From the NCBI RefSeq assembly GCF_018829635.1, contig NZ_JAHKKG010000008.1, positions 62,001 to 126,000 on the forward strand: 64,000 bases of DNA, in the 5' to 3' direction. Source of the DNA: Paractinoplanes bogorensis. Lineage in GTDB: Bacteria > Actinomycetota > Actinomycetes > Mycobacteriales > Micromonosporaceae. A program made the translations under genes and the position numbers. Below the pieces are notes generated by a model. It was not told the origin of the DNA and did no database searches. It was given only the letters and a program-made list of their open reading frames with translations. Below are positions 31,783 to 40,269 of this stretch, piece by piece. How positions within the stretch are numbered: position 1 is the first letter of the stretch; each line of letters begins with the position of its first letter.

Positions 31783-34290
31783 TTGTATGTACGGAATCTG
31801 AGGGAACTCGACGCGACACAGTTGGCGCTGGCGGGCGGTAAGGGCGCCAACCTGGGCGAGCTGATGAAAATCGAGGGTGTCCAGGTGCCGCCGGGCTTCT
31901 GCGTGACCACGGAGGCCTTCCGCCAGATCGTGGCGCCAGTGCTTTCCGATCCATCCGCGGGCGGTCCGGAGTCCACCGACCCGGATCGCGGCGGCCCTCG
32001 GTCGGCGATCGAGAGCGTCACTCTTCCGGATGACCTGGTGGAGGCGATCGCCGGCGCGATGGCCGAGCTCGGTGAGCAGACCCCGTGCGCTGTCCGGTCC
32101 AGCGCCACGGCCGAGGATCTGCCGACGGCCTCGTTCGCCGGGCAGCAGGACTCGTTCCTCAACGTCGTCGGCACACCCGCGATCCTCGACGCCGTCCGCC
32201 GGTGCTGGGCGTCGCTGTTCACCGACCGGGCCGTCGCCTACCGGGAACGGAACAACATCGATCACCGTGCGGTCGAAATGGCCGTCATCGTGCAGCAGAT
32301 GGTCGATGCGGAGGCGGCCGGAGTCCTGTTCACGGCCGACCCGGTCAGCGGCAATCGCCGGGTGTCGACCGTGGACGCCACGCACGGCCTCGGCGAGGCG
32401 CTGGTGTCCGGCCTGGTCACCCCCGACACATTCCACGTGCGCGACGCCGTGCAGACGCGCAGCGGCGGACAAGTGGGCGACGCCGTGCAGACGCGCAGCG
32501 GCGGACAACCGGGCGACCACGAGATTGTGTCCAGGACGGTCGCTGGCGAGCACCCGGCGCTCACCGATGAGCAGGTTGTGCGGCTCGTCCGGCTCGGGCG
32601 CCGGATCGAGGCGCATTTCGGCCGCCCGCAAGACATCGAGTGGTGCCGGACCGGTGACAACTTCGCGATGGTGCAGAGCCGGCCCATCACCACCCTGTTC
32701 CCGATCCCGAAGGCCACCGACGGCCAGAATCACGTCTATCTGTCGGTCGGCCACCAGCAGATGATGACCGACGCCATGAAGCCGCTCGGCGTCTCCGTCT
32801 GGCAGATGATCGCCATGGCCCCGATGCACGAGGCCGGTGGCCGGCTGTGGGTCGACGTCGCCGGGCGGGTGTCCACGCCGTCGACCCGGGCCGCCCTGCT
32901 CACCCTCATCGGCCAAGGCGATCCACTCTTCCGGGACGCGCTGGAATCCGTACTGGATGAGGGTTTTCTGCCGCTCCAGCCGGATCCAGAGCCGGGCGCA
33001 TCGACGCCCGGCGGACCTGCGCCGAGCACATCGAAGCCGAGCCCCGGCCCGGCAAAGCCCGAGCCGATCGCGACCGACCCGGCCATCGTCGCCGGACTGA
33101 TCGAGCGCAGCCAGGCCTCGATCGCCGCCCTGGCCCGGGACATCGCGGGCAAGACCGGTCCGGAACTGTTCGAATTCATGGTCGAAGCCGTCCGCGAACA
33201 AAAACGTGTGCTTACCGATTCGCAGAGCATTCAGGCCGTCATGGCCGGCATGGAAGCCAGCTGGTGGCTCAACGAGCATCTCGAACAATGGCTGGGGGAG
33301 AAGAACGCCGCCGACACCCTCACCCTGTCCGCCCCGGGCAACATCACCTCGGAGATGGGCCTGGCCCTGCTCGATGTCGCCGACGCGATCCGCCCGCACC
33401 CGGAAATGGTGAAGCAGCTGGAGGACGGAATCTTGCCGGAGGCGGCCGAGCCTTTCCTCGAGCGGTTCGGCATGCGGTGCGCGGGCGAGATCGACATCAC
33501 CCGGCCGCGCTGGCGGGAGCGGCCGGAAACGCTGGCCCCGATCCTCCTTGACAATGTCCGCAATTTCCAGCCGGGTGCCGCGAAACGACGCTTCGAGGAG
33601 GGCCGGCAGCAGGCCCTGGACAAGGAAGCGGACGTCCTTACCCGGCTGCGGGCCCTTCCCGACGGGGCGAGCAAAGCGGCCGAGACCAAACGGATGATCG
33701 ACCGGGTTCGTACGTTCATCGGTTACCGCGAATACCCGAAGTACGACATCATCTGCCGCCTCTTCCTTTACAAACAGGCGCTGCTGAGGGAAGCGGGCAG
33801 CGAGGACGTGTTCTTCCTGACGTATGAGGAACTGCGCGCCGGCCGCATCGACCCCGAACTCGTCCGGCGGCGGAAGGACGAGTTCCGCACGCACGCCGCG
33901 ATGACGCCCCCGCGCGTTCTCACCTCGGACGGCGAGATGGCGAACGGGGCGTACCGCCGGGATGATCTGCCCGACGGCGCGCTGGCCGGGCTGGGCGTTT
34001 CGGCGGGAACGGTGGAGGGCCGGGCCCGGGTCGTCCTCGACATGGCCGACGCCGATCTGGAGCCGGGCGACATCCTGGTCACGGCGTACACCGATCCGAG
34101 TTGGACGCCCGTTTTTGTGGCCGTCGCCGGGCTGGTGACCGAGGTCGGCGGACTGATGACGCACGGCGCCGTGATTGCGCGGGAATACGGCTTACCGGCC
34201 GTCGTCGGGGTCGTCGGCGCCACCCGCCTGATCGAGGACGGGCAGCGGATCAGGCTGCACGGAACCGAGGGCTACGTCGAGATCCTGTAA
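31783..34290 (+). CDS. rph: Rifamycin phosphotransferase (rifampin-inactivating)
   Basis: 835 residues. The ATP-grasp domain starts 'ELDATQLALAGGKGANLGELMKIEGVQVPPGFCVTTEAF', with 'CAVRSSATAEDLPTASFAGQQDSFLNVVG' and 'HFGRPQDIEWC'; the middle rifamycin-binding domain begins near HVYLSVGHQQMMTDAMKPLG; the C-terminal phosphohistidine domain has 'VTEVGGLMTHGAVIAREYGLPAVVG' with catalytic His at about 794. It transfers the beta-phosphate of ATP to the C21 hydroxyl of rifamycins, giving resistance. The RAE upstream supports this over PEP synthase. The TTG at 31783 fits the family start (YVRNLRELDATQ); GGGGCGAG is upstream. A 12-residue duplication lies in the ATP domain and a Pro/Ser/Gly linker at about 405-430. 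Confidence 0.95.
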   Translation: MYVRNLRELDATQLALAGGKGANLGELMKIEGVQVPPGFCVTTEAFRQIVAPVLSDPSAGGPESTDPDRGGPRSAIESVTLPDDLVEAIAGAMAELGEQTPCAVRSSATAEDLPTASFAGQQDSFLNVVGTPAILDAVRRCWASLFTDRAVAYRERNNIDHRAVEMAVIVQQMVDAEAAGVLFTADPVSGNRRVSTVDATHGLGEALVSGLVTPDTFHVRDAVQTRSGGQVGDAVQTRSGGQPGDHEIVSRTVAGEHPALTDEQVVRLVRLGRRIEAHFGRPQDIEWCRTGDNFAMVQSRPITTLFPIPKATDGQNHVYLSVGHQQMMTDAMKPLGVSVWQMIAMAPMHEAGGRLWVDVAGRVSTPSTRAALLTLIGQGDPLFRDALESVLDEGFLPLQPDPEPGASTPGGPAPSTSKPSPGPAKPEPIATDPAIVAGLIERSQASIAALARDIAGKTGPELFEFMVEAVREQKRVLTDSQSIQAVMAGMEASWWLNEHLEQWLGEKNAADTLTLSAPGNITSEMGLALLDVADAIRPHPEMVKQLEDGILPEAAEPFLERFGMRCAGEIDITRPRWRERPETLAPILLDNVRNFQPGAAKRRFEEGRQQALDKEADVLTRLRALPDGASKAAETKRMIDRVRTFIGYREYPKYDIICRLFLYKQALLREAGSEDVFFLTYEELRAGRIDPELVRRRKDEFRTHAAMTPPRVLTSDGEMANGAYRRDDLPDGALAGLGVSAGTVEGRARVVLDMADADLEPGDILVTAYTDPSWTPVFVAVAGLVTEVGGLMTHGAVIAREYGLPAVVGVVGATRLIEDGQRIRLHGTEGYVEIL
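32441..32508 (+). repeat. 36-bp in-frame tandem duplication in rph
   Basis: A 32-base block beginning GCGACGCCGTGCAGACGCGC recurs exactly 36 bases later. It encodes DAVQTRSGGQxG twice at about residues 220-243, where relatives have a short loop. Confidence 0.92.
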
Positions 34291-35525
34291 TGCAATACGA
34301 GGAACGGCAGGCCGTACAGGGAAAAGGCATGTTCGGCCCGTAGCCGGCCGTCCTCGACGTAGACGTCCAATTGCTCGGTGAAGCCGTGCACGGCCAACGT
34401 GGTGAGTTCGCGTATCTCGGGATCGATAAAGGTCAGGTAATGCCCGGGATGCGCGAGTTCGCTGCGGCTGGTGAGCACGAGCCCACCGCCGGGGCGCGGC
34501 AGTGGCAGCAGGGTGGCGGTGAAACTGCCCTGGGGCACCGGGAATCCGACGCTCACATAGCCGCGCCCGTCGTGCCGATAGGTCGTGTAGATGCCCACAT
34601 AGATCGGCTCGTCGGTGTCGGCGAACGAGCGGATCCAACCGCGGATACCAATGGTGTCCGCGCCGTCCGGAGTGATCGTGTCGATGCGGCTGCGAACGCC
34701 CCGCTGCGTCTCGCGTTGATTCATCGGCACGTTGGCCTGGCCGAGCGGGCGCGCCACGAACGTACGGTAAAGCAGATATCCCGGACGCACCCACAGCCGC
34801 CACTCGGGCACGATGTCGAGCTTGAACCGGGTGGTGTGCTCGTAGAACTCGCGCACGAGCGGATCGACGTCACCCGGATCGAATTGCGGCCCGGCCAGGT
34901 CGTCGAGCGACGCGATGATGCCCACATCCTGCGCGGCGGCCTGATAATCGCCGCCGATCACCTCGGCCAGCCCGCGCACATAATCCGTGCCGACATAGGT
35001 CGAGCGCGCTTCGAGCGGCACGACAAAGGGCAATTCCTCTTCCCGTACGCCCTCAGCCAGCAACCCGACCTGCGGCTCCCGGAAAAGCACCGCCGACAAT
35101 GCGCGGAAAGCCACCACCGCGCTGGCCGCCACCGCCGCCGGGGGAGGGTCGCCGGCGCGCCGCCACAGGGCCCCGACGGCGGCGCCCACGACCGGGCCGA
35201 GCGCCACCTTGTGCGGGCGCATCCCGAGCGCCCCCGCGACCGTACCGGCGGCCAGGCCGACCGTGACCGGCCCGGCGTTCACGACTCCGCCCGCCGAGGC
35301 GGCGATCGCCCCGCTCATCACGACCCGTGACCACCACGGCGGAATCTCACCGGGCCGCTGCCGGGCGCGCGCAACCGCTTCGGTCGCGGCCAGAGTGACC
35401 GCACCCGCCAGTCCGGCGGCGACCGTCACGCGCACTCCGCGGCGGCGGGCGATCGCGGCTCCGGCCAGCGCGCCCACGGCCGCGGCGAAGGCGATCCCGC
35501 CGGCGCGCTGCCCGTTCGTCTTCAT
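34272..35525 (-). CDS. Conserved actinobacterial membrane-associated protein
   Basis: 417 residues. The first 170 residues are Gly/Ala-rich with several short TM or glycine-zipper helices (GIAFAAAVGALAGAAIARRR, AAGLAGAVTLAATEAVARAR, VTVGLAAGTVAGALG). The remainder is a soluble domain: 'GTDYVRGLAEVIGGDYQAAAQDVGIIASLDDLAGPQFDPGDVDPLVREFYEHTTRFKLDIVPEWR' and a beta-rich C-terminus 'GRGYVSVGFPVPQGSFTATLLPL'. I do not recognise the family and infer no activity. The ATG is leaderless behind TAGCGT. Its 3' end overlaps that of convergent rph by 19 bases. Confidence 0.78.
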   Translation of the reverse strand: MKTNGQRAGGIAFAAAVGALAGAAIARRRGVRVTVAAGLAGAVTLAATEAVARARQRPGEIPPWWSRVVMSGAIAASAGGVVNAGPVTVGLAAGTVAGALGMRPHKVALGPVVGAAVGALWRRAGDPPPAAVAASAVVAFRALSAVLFREPQVGLLAEGVREEELPFVVPLEARSTYVGTDYVRGLAEVIGGDYQAAAQDVGIIASLDDLAGPQFDPGDVDPLVREFYEHTTRFKLDIVPEWRLWVRPGYLLYRTFVARPLGQANVPMNQRETQRGVRSRIDTITPDGADTIGIRGWIRSFADTDEPIYVGIYTTYRHDGRGYVSVGFPVPQGSFTATLLPLPRPGGGLVLTSRSELAHPGHYLTFIDPEIRELTTLAVHGFTEQLDVYVEDGRLRAEHAFSLYGLPFLVLHYRIST

Positions 35526-35531
35526 GCGCGC

Positions 35532-35537
35532 ACGCTA
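35532..35537 (-). promoter_or_regulatory. Leaderless -10 of the 34272-35525 gene
   Basis: TAGCGT on the minus strand, 6 bases before ATG 35525. Confidence 0.5.
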
Positions 35538-35645
35538 GCGCACGTCCGGCCGATCACGCGGTCCTGCGCCGAGGCCCAGGCGGCGCCGCGCGCCGGGAAC
35601 CGAAACCGATCGAGTTGCCCGCCGCCGTTGTGCGAGATTGAGCGA

Positions 35646-36113
35646 GTGGACACGAACTGGCAATGTGTGCCGGTCGCGGCGGACGACGCGGAGAGCCTGA
35701 TCCCGCTCCTGCACGACGCCGAGGAGGACGACGACCGGATCCGGGCCGCGCTGCGCGATCCGGCCGTGCGGGGTTATCTCGCGCAGGCCGGCGACGAGCC
35801 GGTCGGCGCGGCCGTGATGCGCTGGTCGGACGACGAGCCCTCGGAACTGCTCTATCTCGCCGTCGCCGCCACGGCCCGCCGCCAGGGCCACGGCGGCCGG
35901 ATCGTCGCCGCACTGCTGGCCGAACTGCCCCGGCACGGCCGCACCATGCTGGTCGGCACGGCCAACTGCGCGCTCGACAACATCGCGTTCTATCAGCGGT
36001 GCGGCTTCCGCATGCACGCCGTGAAGCGCGACTTCTTCTCGTACATCGACCCGCCGCTGACCGAGAACGGCATCGTCATGCGGGACATGATTGTGTTCTC
36101 CTACGAGCGATGA
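35646..36113 (+). CDS. GNAT N-acetyltransferase 1
   Basis: 155 residues, single GNAT domain. Acetyl-CoA pyrophosphate loop 'LYLAVAATARRQGHGGRIVAALLAEL' (R/Q-x-x-G-x-G/A) and the C-terminal 'NIAFYQRCGFRMHAVKRDFF' are clear. GTG 35646 chosen; a TTG at 35628 is in frame. First of three acetyltransferase genes in a row; its stop overlaps the next start (ATGA). Substrate unknown. Confidence 0.85.
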   Translation: MDTNWQCVPVAADDAESLIPLLHDAEEDDDRIRAALRDPAVRGYLAQAGDEPVGAAVMRWSDDEPSELLYLAVAATARRQGHGGRIVAALLAELPRHGRTMLVGTANCALDNIAFYQRCGFRMHAVKRDFFSYIDPPLTENGIVMRDMIVFSYER

Positions 36114-36934
36114 CTCTCTTCTGTGACGTCGAACTGGCGGCCCGCCTCGAGCGCCTCGAAGCGGACCTGATCGCCCGTGGCAGCGACGCCGCCCGCCGGC
36201 GGGGCGCCGATCCGCGCGGGTTCGCGCAACCGCTGGCGGGCGGGGTGGCGAGCTTCGCCGACGTGGACTCGCCGTTGAACAAGGTGGCCGGTCTCGGCTT
36301 CGGCGGCGTCCCGGCCGCGGCCGATCTCGACACGGTCGAGCGCGCGTTCGCGGCCTGCGGCAGCCCGGTGCAGGCCGAGGTTTCCACCCTGGCCGACCCG
36401 GCGATCGGTGACCTGCTGACCGGCCGTGGTTATCGGCTGGTCTCGTTCGAGAACGTGCTCGGCGCCCGTCCCGGCCCGGTGACCGCGTCGCCGCCCGGGA
36501 TCGAGGTCCGCCGGGCCGCTCCGGACGAGTTCGACCTGTGGCTGGAACTGGTCGCCGACGCGTTCGCCGTGGCCGACACCCAGGGCGTCGCCTCGCACGA
36601 GGAGTTTCCCCGTGAGACCGTGCTCAACGCCATGCGCGACATGGCCGCGGCGGGTCTGCGCCACTACCTCGCGCTGCGCGACGGGGTTCCGGCCGGTGGC
36701 GCCAGCATGCACGTGGTGGACGGGGTGGCCCAGCTGACCGGCGCCGCCACCCTCCCCGAGCACCGCCGCCACGGCGTCCAGACGGCACTGCTGTCGGCCC
36801 GGCTGGCCGACGCGGCCGACGAGGGCTGCGACGTTGCCGTGGTCACCACCCAGCCCGGTTCCAAGTCCCAGCAGAACGTGCAGCGGCAGGGCTTCGACCT
36901 GCTCTATGCCCGGGCCGTTCTGGTCCGGCGGTAG
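36110..36934 (+). CDS. GNAT N-acetyltransferase 2
   Basis: 274 residues. The first half (LAARLERLEADLIARGSDAARRRGADPRGFAQPLAGGVASFADVDSPLNKVAGLGFGG) is a diverged GNAT-like or family-specific domain; the second half has the active acetyl-CoA loop 'LTGAATLPEHRRHGVQTALLSARLADA' and 'NVQRQGFDLLYARAVLVRR'. Overlaps the preceding gene by four bases; the next gene follows 4 bases after its stop. Substrate unknown. Confidence 0.85.
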   Translation: MTLFCDVELAARLERLEADLIARGSDAARRRGADPRGFAQPLAGGVASFADVDSPLNKVAGLGFGGVPAAADLDTVERAFAACGSPVQAEVSTLADPAIGDLLTGRGYRLVSFENVLGARPGPVTASPPGIEVRRAAPDEFDLWLELVADAFAVADTQGVASHEEFPRETVLNAMRDMAAAGLRHYLALRDGVPAGGASMHVVDGVAQLTGAATLPEHRRHGVQTALLSARLADAADEGCDVAVVTTQPGSKSQQNVQRQGFDLLYARAVLVRR

Positions 36935-36938
36935 AGAA

Positions 36939-37943
36939 ATGCGCACGATCACGAGTGACCGGCTGGTGCTGCGGCCCTGGCGTGATGAGGACGCCGGCTT
37001 TCTCCTCGACCTCGAGTCGCGCTGGGAGGTCGTACGCTTCCTCGGCCCGCACCCCGCCACGATGAGCACCCGGGAGGACGCGCTGGCCTCGATCGCTCGC
37101 CGCCGGGCCCTCGACCACCCGGTGCACGGCATCTGGGCGATCACCACGGCGGACGGTCACCCGGTCGGCAACCTCCTGCTCAAACCGATCCCGTTGTCGG
37201 CCGGCAACCCGGCCGGTGAGTCGCCCGACGACCCGGCCGACGTCGAGATCGGCTGGCACCTGCACCCGGACGCCTGGGGGCACGGCTACGCCACCGAGGC
37301 GGCCGACGCTGTCCTCCGGGATGCGTTCGACCGCGGGCTGACCCGGGTTCTGGCCGTGACGCACCCGGACAATCACGCCTCCCAGGCCGTCTGCCGGCGC
37401 CTCGGCATGACCGCGCGGGGCCGTACGGCGAAGTACTACGACACCGTCTTCGAACTCTTCGAGGCTGTGCGGCCGGATGCCGCCGTTGTTGTCCGCCGCT
37501 ACGCGCCGGCTGACCGCGAGGCCGCTCTCCTCCTCGCTCCACGCCTGCGGATCGGGGTGGCCCCTTGGCGCGACGGTGAGGCGGTCGGCCGGGCCGTGGC
37601 CGGGTGGATCGAGTCGTCGCTCGACAAAGCCGCGGCCGACGGGCAGGACGTTTTCGTCGCGGTCGCCGGGGATGCCGTCGTCGGGCTGGTGACCGTGACC
37701 GAACGCCGCCACTTCGCCGGCGAGATCGACGCCTACGTCGGCGAGCTCGTCGTGCGGGCCGACCACGAGCACCGCGGCGTCGGGACGCTCCTGATGGCGG
37801 AGGCCGAGGAGTGGGCCCGGCAGCGCGGTCTCCGGCATCTCACGCTGGACACCGGTGCTGCCAACCACGGCGCGCGCGCCTTCTACGCCCGGCGCGGCTA
37901 CCAGGAGGAGGACGTCCGCCTGACGAAGCGGATCGAATGCTAG
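36939..37943 (+). CDS. Tandem GNAT fusion protein
   Basis: 334 residues with two complete acetyltransferase domains. Residues 1-170 are RimJ/RimL-like: 'ITSDRLVLRPWRDEDAGFLLDLE', 'EIGWHLHPDAWGHGYATEAADAVLRDAF', 'NHASQAVCRRLGMTARGRT'. Residues 185-334 are a second GNAT: 'GELVVRADHEHRGVGTLLMAEAEEWARQRGLRHLTLDTGAANHGARAFYARRGY'. The joint is an abrupt VRPDAAVVVRRYAPADREAALLL. The RimJ half usually modifies protein N-termini or aminoglycosides; actual targets unknown. The stop codon overlaps the stop of the convergent dioxygenase gene. Confidence 0.88.
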   Translation: MRTITSDRLVLRPWRDEDAGFLLDLESRWEVVRFLGPHPATMSTREDALASIARRRALDHPVHGIWAITTADGHPVGNLLLKPIPLSAGNPAGESPDDPADVEIGWHLHPDAWGHGYATEAADAVLRDAFDRGLTRVLAVTHPDNHASQAVCRRLGMTARGRTAKYYDTVFELFEAVRPDAAVVVRRYAPADREAALLLAPRLRIGVAPWRDGEAVGRAVAGWIESSLDKAAADGQDVFVAVAGDAVVGLVTVTERRHFAGEIDAYVGELVVRADHEHRGVGTLLMAEAEEWARQRGLRHLTLDTGAANHGARAFYARRGYQEEDVRLTKRIEC

Positions 37944-38863
37944 ACGGGGAACGTGGTGCCGATGCCCATGCCGGTGATCCATTCGGGGACGGGCTCGTAG
38001 CTGTCCCAGACCAGCGGCAGGCCGACGGCGGCGTGGCCGACCAGCCACGTACGGACCTCGTGGCCCCCGCTGCCGGCCTCGTGCTCGAGCTTGTCGTGGC
38101 CCAGGTCGACGATCGGCGACAGGTCCCGCGAGTAGAGCTGCCGCAGGAACCACCGGTCCCAGTCCGCGTTCACCGGTGCGTCCGGATTGCCGGCCATCGC
38201 CCGTACGCGTGGCTCGCGAACAGCCGCAAACGCGCGCGCATCTTTCCGTCCGTGGATGAGCGAATCACGCTTCTCGCCGACCACCGACGGATCGCGGGGA
38301 TCGTTCGACGGTAGCCAGTGCGACAACCCGCCGCTCGCCACGACCAGGACCCGGCTGTCCGATGAGGACGCGCGGATCGCGTTGCCCAGCGCGGTCCCCA
38401 GCGCCACACAACGCCCCAGCGACGGCAGCGGGGGAGCGGCCGTGTTGAGCACGAGCGGCACCACCGGCACCGACAATCCGGTGGTCATCTCGTAGCTCTG
38501 GACGACGCCGTGGTCGACGGTCAGCGCGTACGACAGCGACACGTCGAACCCGGCGTCGTCCAGGCCGTCCCGGATCGCCCAGGCCAGCCCGGTGGCGACC
38601 GGCAACTCCCCCTCGGTGCTGCCGAAATCGCCGAACCCGGTGGCCGCCTCGACACCCAGGACGAACGGCGGCATCTGGTCGTAGAAGTTCGCGTGGAAGT
38701 GGTCCGGTCCGATCACCACGACCGCGTCCGGCCGCAGACGGCTCACGGCGGTCGCCACTCGCGCGGCGTCGGCCAGGAACTTGCCGCCCGGCCCGCCGGT
38801 GAACGGCAGCAGCGTGGCGAACGGCGAGTGCGACATGCCGACGAAACCGATGATCTCAGCCAT
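37940..38863 (-). CDS. mhpB: Class III extradiol dioxygenase (MhpB-like)
   Basis: 307 residues of the LigB superfamily, close to 2,3-dihydroxyphenylpropionate 1,2-dioxygenase in order and length. Motifs: GMSHSP near the N-terminus (His12), VVVIGPDHFHANFYDQMPPF, FGDFGSTEGELPV, LTVDHGVVQS, VVASGGLSHWLP and the C-terminal EYVPEW-like YEPVPEWITGMG. It opens a catechol-type ring next to the diol using Fe(II). ATG 38863 overlaps the hydrolase stop by 8 bases. Named by similarity in motif order; the true substrate is unknown. Confidence 0.88.
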   Translation of the reverse strand: MAEIIGFVGMSHSPFATLLPFTGGPGGKFLADAARVATAVSRLRPDAVVVIGPDHFHANFYDQMPPFVLGVEAATGFGDFGSTEGELPVATGLAWAIRDGLDDAGFDVSLSYALTVDHGVVQSYEMTTGLSVPVVPLVLNTAAPPLPSLGRCVALGTALGNAIRASSSDSRVLVVASGGLSHWLPSNDPRDPSVVGEKRDSLIHGRKDARAFAAVREPRVRAMAGNPDAPVNADWDRWFLRQLYSRDLSPIVDLGHDKLEHEAGSGGHEVRTWLVGHAAVGLPLVWDSYEPVPEWITGMGIGTTFPV

Positions 38864-39710
38864 GGAGGAACTCCCGGTGCACGCGCAGGTATTCGTCGAC
38901 CTTCTCCCACTGCGGCCAGTGCCCAGCGTCCGCGATGACGTGCAGACGCGCATCCGGCAGCCAGGACAGCAACATGTCGGCCTCGTCCAGCCCGCCGGTC
39001 GGATCGTGCTCGGTCCACAGCAACAGCGTCGGCGCGGTCACCTTGCCGACCCAGCCCGGTTCCCACGCGTACGCCTTACGCACCACCGGATCCTGCAGTA
39101 CGAGCGTGTTGGTCATCGCCTGCACGAACCCGGGCCGGCTGTACACCGCCCGCCGCAGGTTGACGAGCTCGTCGGTGACCATTTCCTTGTGGTGGAACAG
39201 AAACTCGACCCTCCGCCGTACGGTCTCGTCGCTCGGATCGCGCACCGCGGCCATCGTGCTGTCCCGCATCCGCGCCATCACTTCGGGCTTGTTCGCGATG
39301 TTGCCCGGCGTGTTGAGCACCACCCGGTCGACCCGGTCCGGATGGAACGCGGCCGTCCACGCCACCACCCAGCCGCCGAGCGATTCGCCGCTCAGATGTG
39401 CGCGTTCGATGCCCAGAACGTCCATCAGCCCGATCAGATGGTCGGACAGGACATCGATCGTGTACGGACGGTCGGGCGTCTCGGACCAACCATGCCCGAT
39501 CATGTCGTACGCGGTGACGCGGAAGTCCTCGGCGAGTCCGGCCAGATCCCGCGCGTACGCCTCGAGATGCCCGCCGGTCCCGTGCAGCAGGATCAGGTCA
39601 GGTCCGTTTCCCGCTTGCAGCACCCTTGTCCGTACGCCGTGCACGTCGACGAACCGCAACGTGTGCTCCAGCGCCGACAACTCACCCCAGACGCTGATGT
39701 GAGTACTCAC
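38856..39710 (-). CDS. mhpC: Meta-cleavage C-C bond hydrolase (MhpC-like)
   Basis: 284 residues. Oxyanion motif LLHGTGGH, nucleophile Ser110 in SGESLGGW, Asp236 in WTEHDPTG and His264 in DAGHWPQWE; the order and the HWPQWE ending are typical of MhpC, BphD and HsaD. It hydrolyses the ring-fission product to 2-hydroxypentadienoate and an acid, which MhpD would take over. The GTG start at 39710 has GGGGAGG upstream and is itself part of one of three GTGAGTACTCAC palindromes. Confidence 0.88.
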   Translation of the reverse strand: MSTHISVWGELSALEHTLRFVDVHGVRTRVLQAGNGPDLILLHGTGGHLEAYARDLAGLAEDFRVTAYDMIGHGWSETPDRPYTIDVLSDHLIGLMDVLGIERAHLSGESLGGWVVAWTAAFHPDRVDRVVLNTPGNIANKPEVMARMRDSTMAAVRDPSDETVRRRVEFLFHHKEMVTDELVNLRRAVYSRPGFVQAMTNTLVLQDPVVRKAYAWEPGWVGKVTAPTLLLWTEHDPTGGLDEADMLLSWLPDARLHVIADAGHWPQWEKVDEYLRVHREFLHG

Positions 39711-39792
39711 TTACCTGCCTCCCCTGTCTGTCCATGCCGCCCCGATGTGAGTACTCACTTGCAAGCCGCTCCGCCCCGATGTGAGGACTCAC
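39699..39792. promoter_or_regulatory. Three GTGAGTACTCAC palindromes between cupin and hydrolase genes
   Basis: GTGAGTACTCAC at 39699-39710 and 39747-39758, and GTGAGGACTCAC at 39781-39792. Each is flanked on the plus strand by GAT before and TT after; copies two and three share CCCGAT. The first includes the GTG start of mhpC, the third begins right after the cupin stop codon. Candidate regulator sites or RNA hairpins in the operon. Confidence 0.7.
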
Positions 39793-40269
39793 TTACTGAA
39801 AGCGCTCCCGCGCCTCGGACACCGTGGACAGCCCGGCGCTCTCGCGGCGCGCGATCCCGAACAGGGCCAGCAGCCGCGAGTTCTCGATGGTCAGGAACTC
39901 GACTGGTTCGTCGGCCGAGTCGTTGTAGTGCCGGTGCCACGTCCACGGCGGCGTGTACACGAACGCGCCCGTCTCCCACGACTCGCTCTCGTCGTCGAGC
40001 TCGGTGTGCCCGCGCCCGCTGATCACGTAGTGCACGGTCTCGTGGTAGTGCCGCTGCATGTCCGAGCTCAACCCGGCCGGGATGGTCTGCCGGAAGATCT
40101 CGAACGTGTTCGTCGGCAGCTTGCCGGCGATCCGCAGCGTGGTCGGGTTGTGCACCTTCGCCGCGGGCAGCGTCTCCAGCTCGCTGTCGTGCACCACGAA
40201 CGGCCGGGCCTCGCCGGGCCGCACCACGTCCGAGATGCCGCCCAGGAACGCTGCCATGTCAAACGCCAT
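39793..40269 (-). CDS. Cupin-domain protein
   Basis: 158 residues with one double-stranded beta-helix: RHYHETVHYVISGRGHTELDDE (motif 1, HxH and E-like) and FVYTPPWTWHRHYNDSADEP (motif 2 with His). A metal site is likely. Cupins beside extradiol dioxygenase genes can be alternative dioxygenases or substrate-binding chaperones. The ATG overlaps the SDR stop by one base (TGATG). Confidence 0.88.
   Translation of the reverse strand: MAFDMAAFLGGISDVVRPGEARPFVVHDSELETLPAAKVHNPTTLRIAGKLPTNTFEIFRQTIPAGLSSDMQRHYHETVHYVISGRGHTELDDESESWETGAFVYTPPWTWHRHYNDSADEPVEFLTIENSRLLALFGIARRESAGLSTVSEARERFQ

Noticed and set aside
31777..34164. 795-codon minus-strand frame
   Set aside because: Fully antisense to rph, whose domains are unambiguous.
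31783..34290. PEP synthase call for rph
   Set aside because: The order of domains, motifs such as HVYLSVGHQQMMTD and the RAE upstream all point to rifamycin phosphotransferase.
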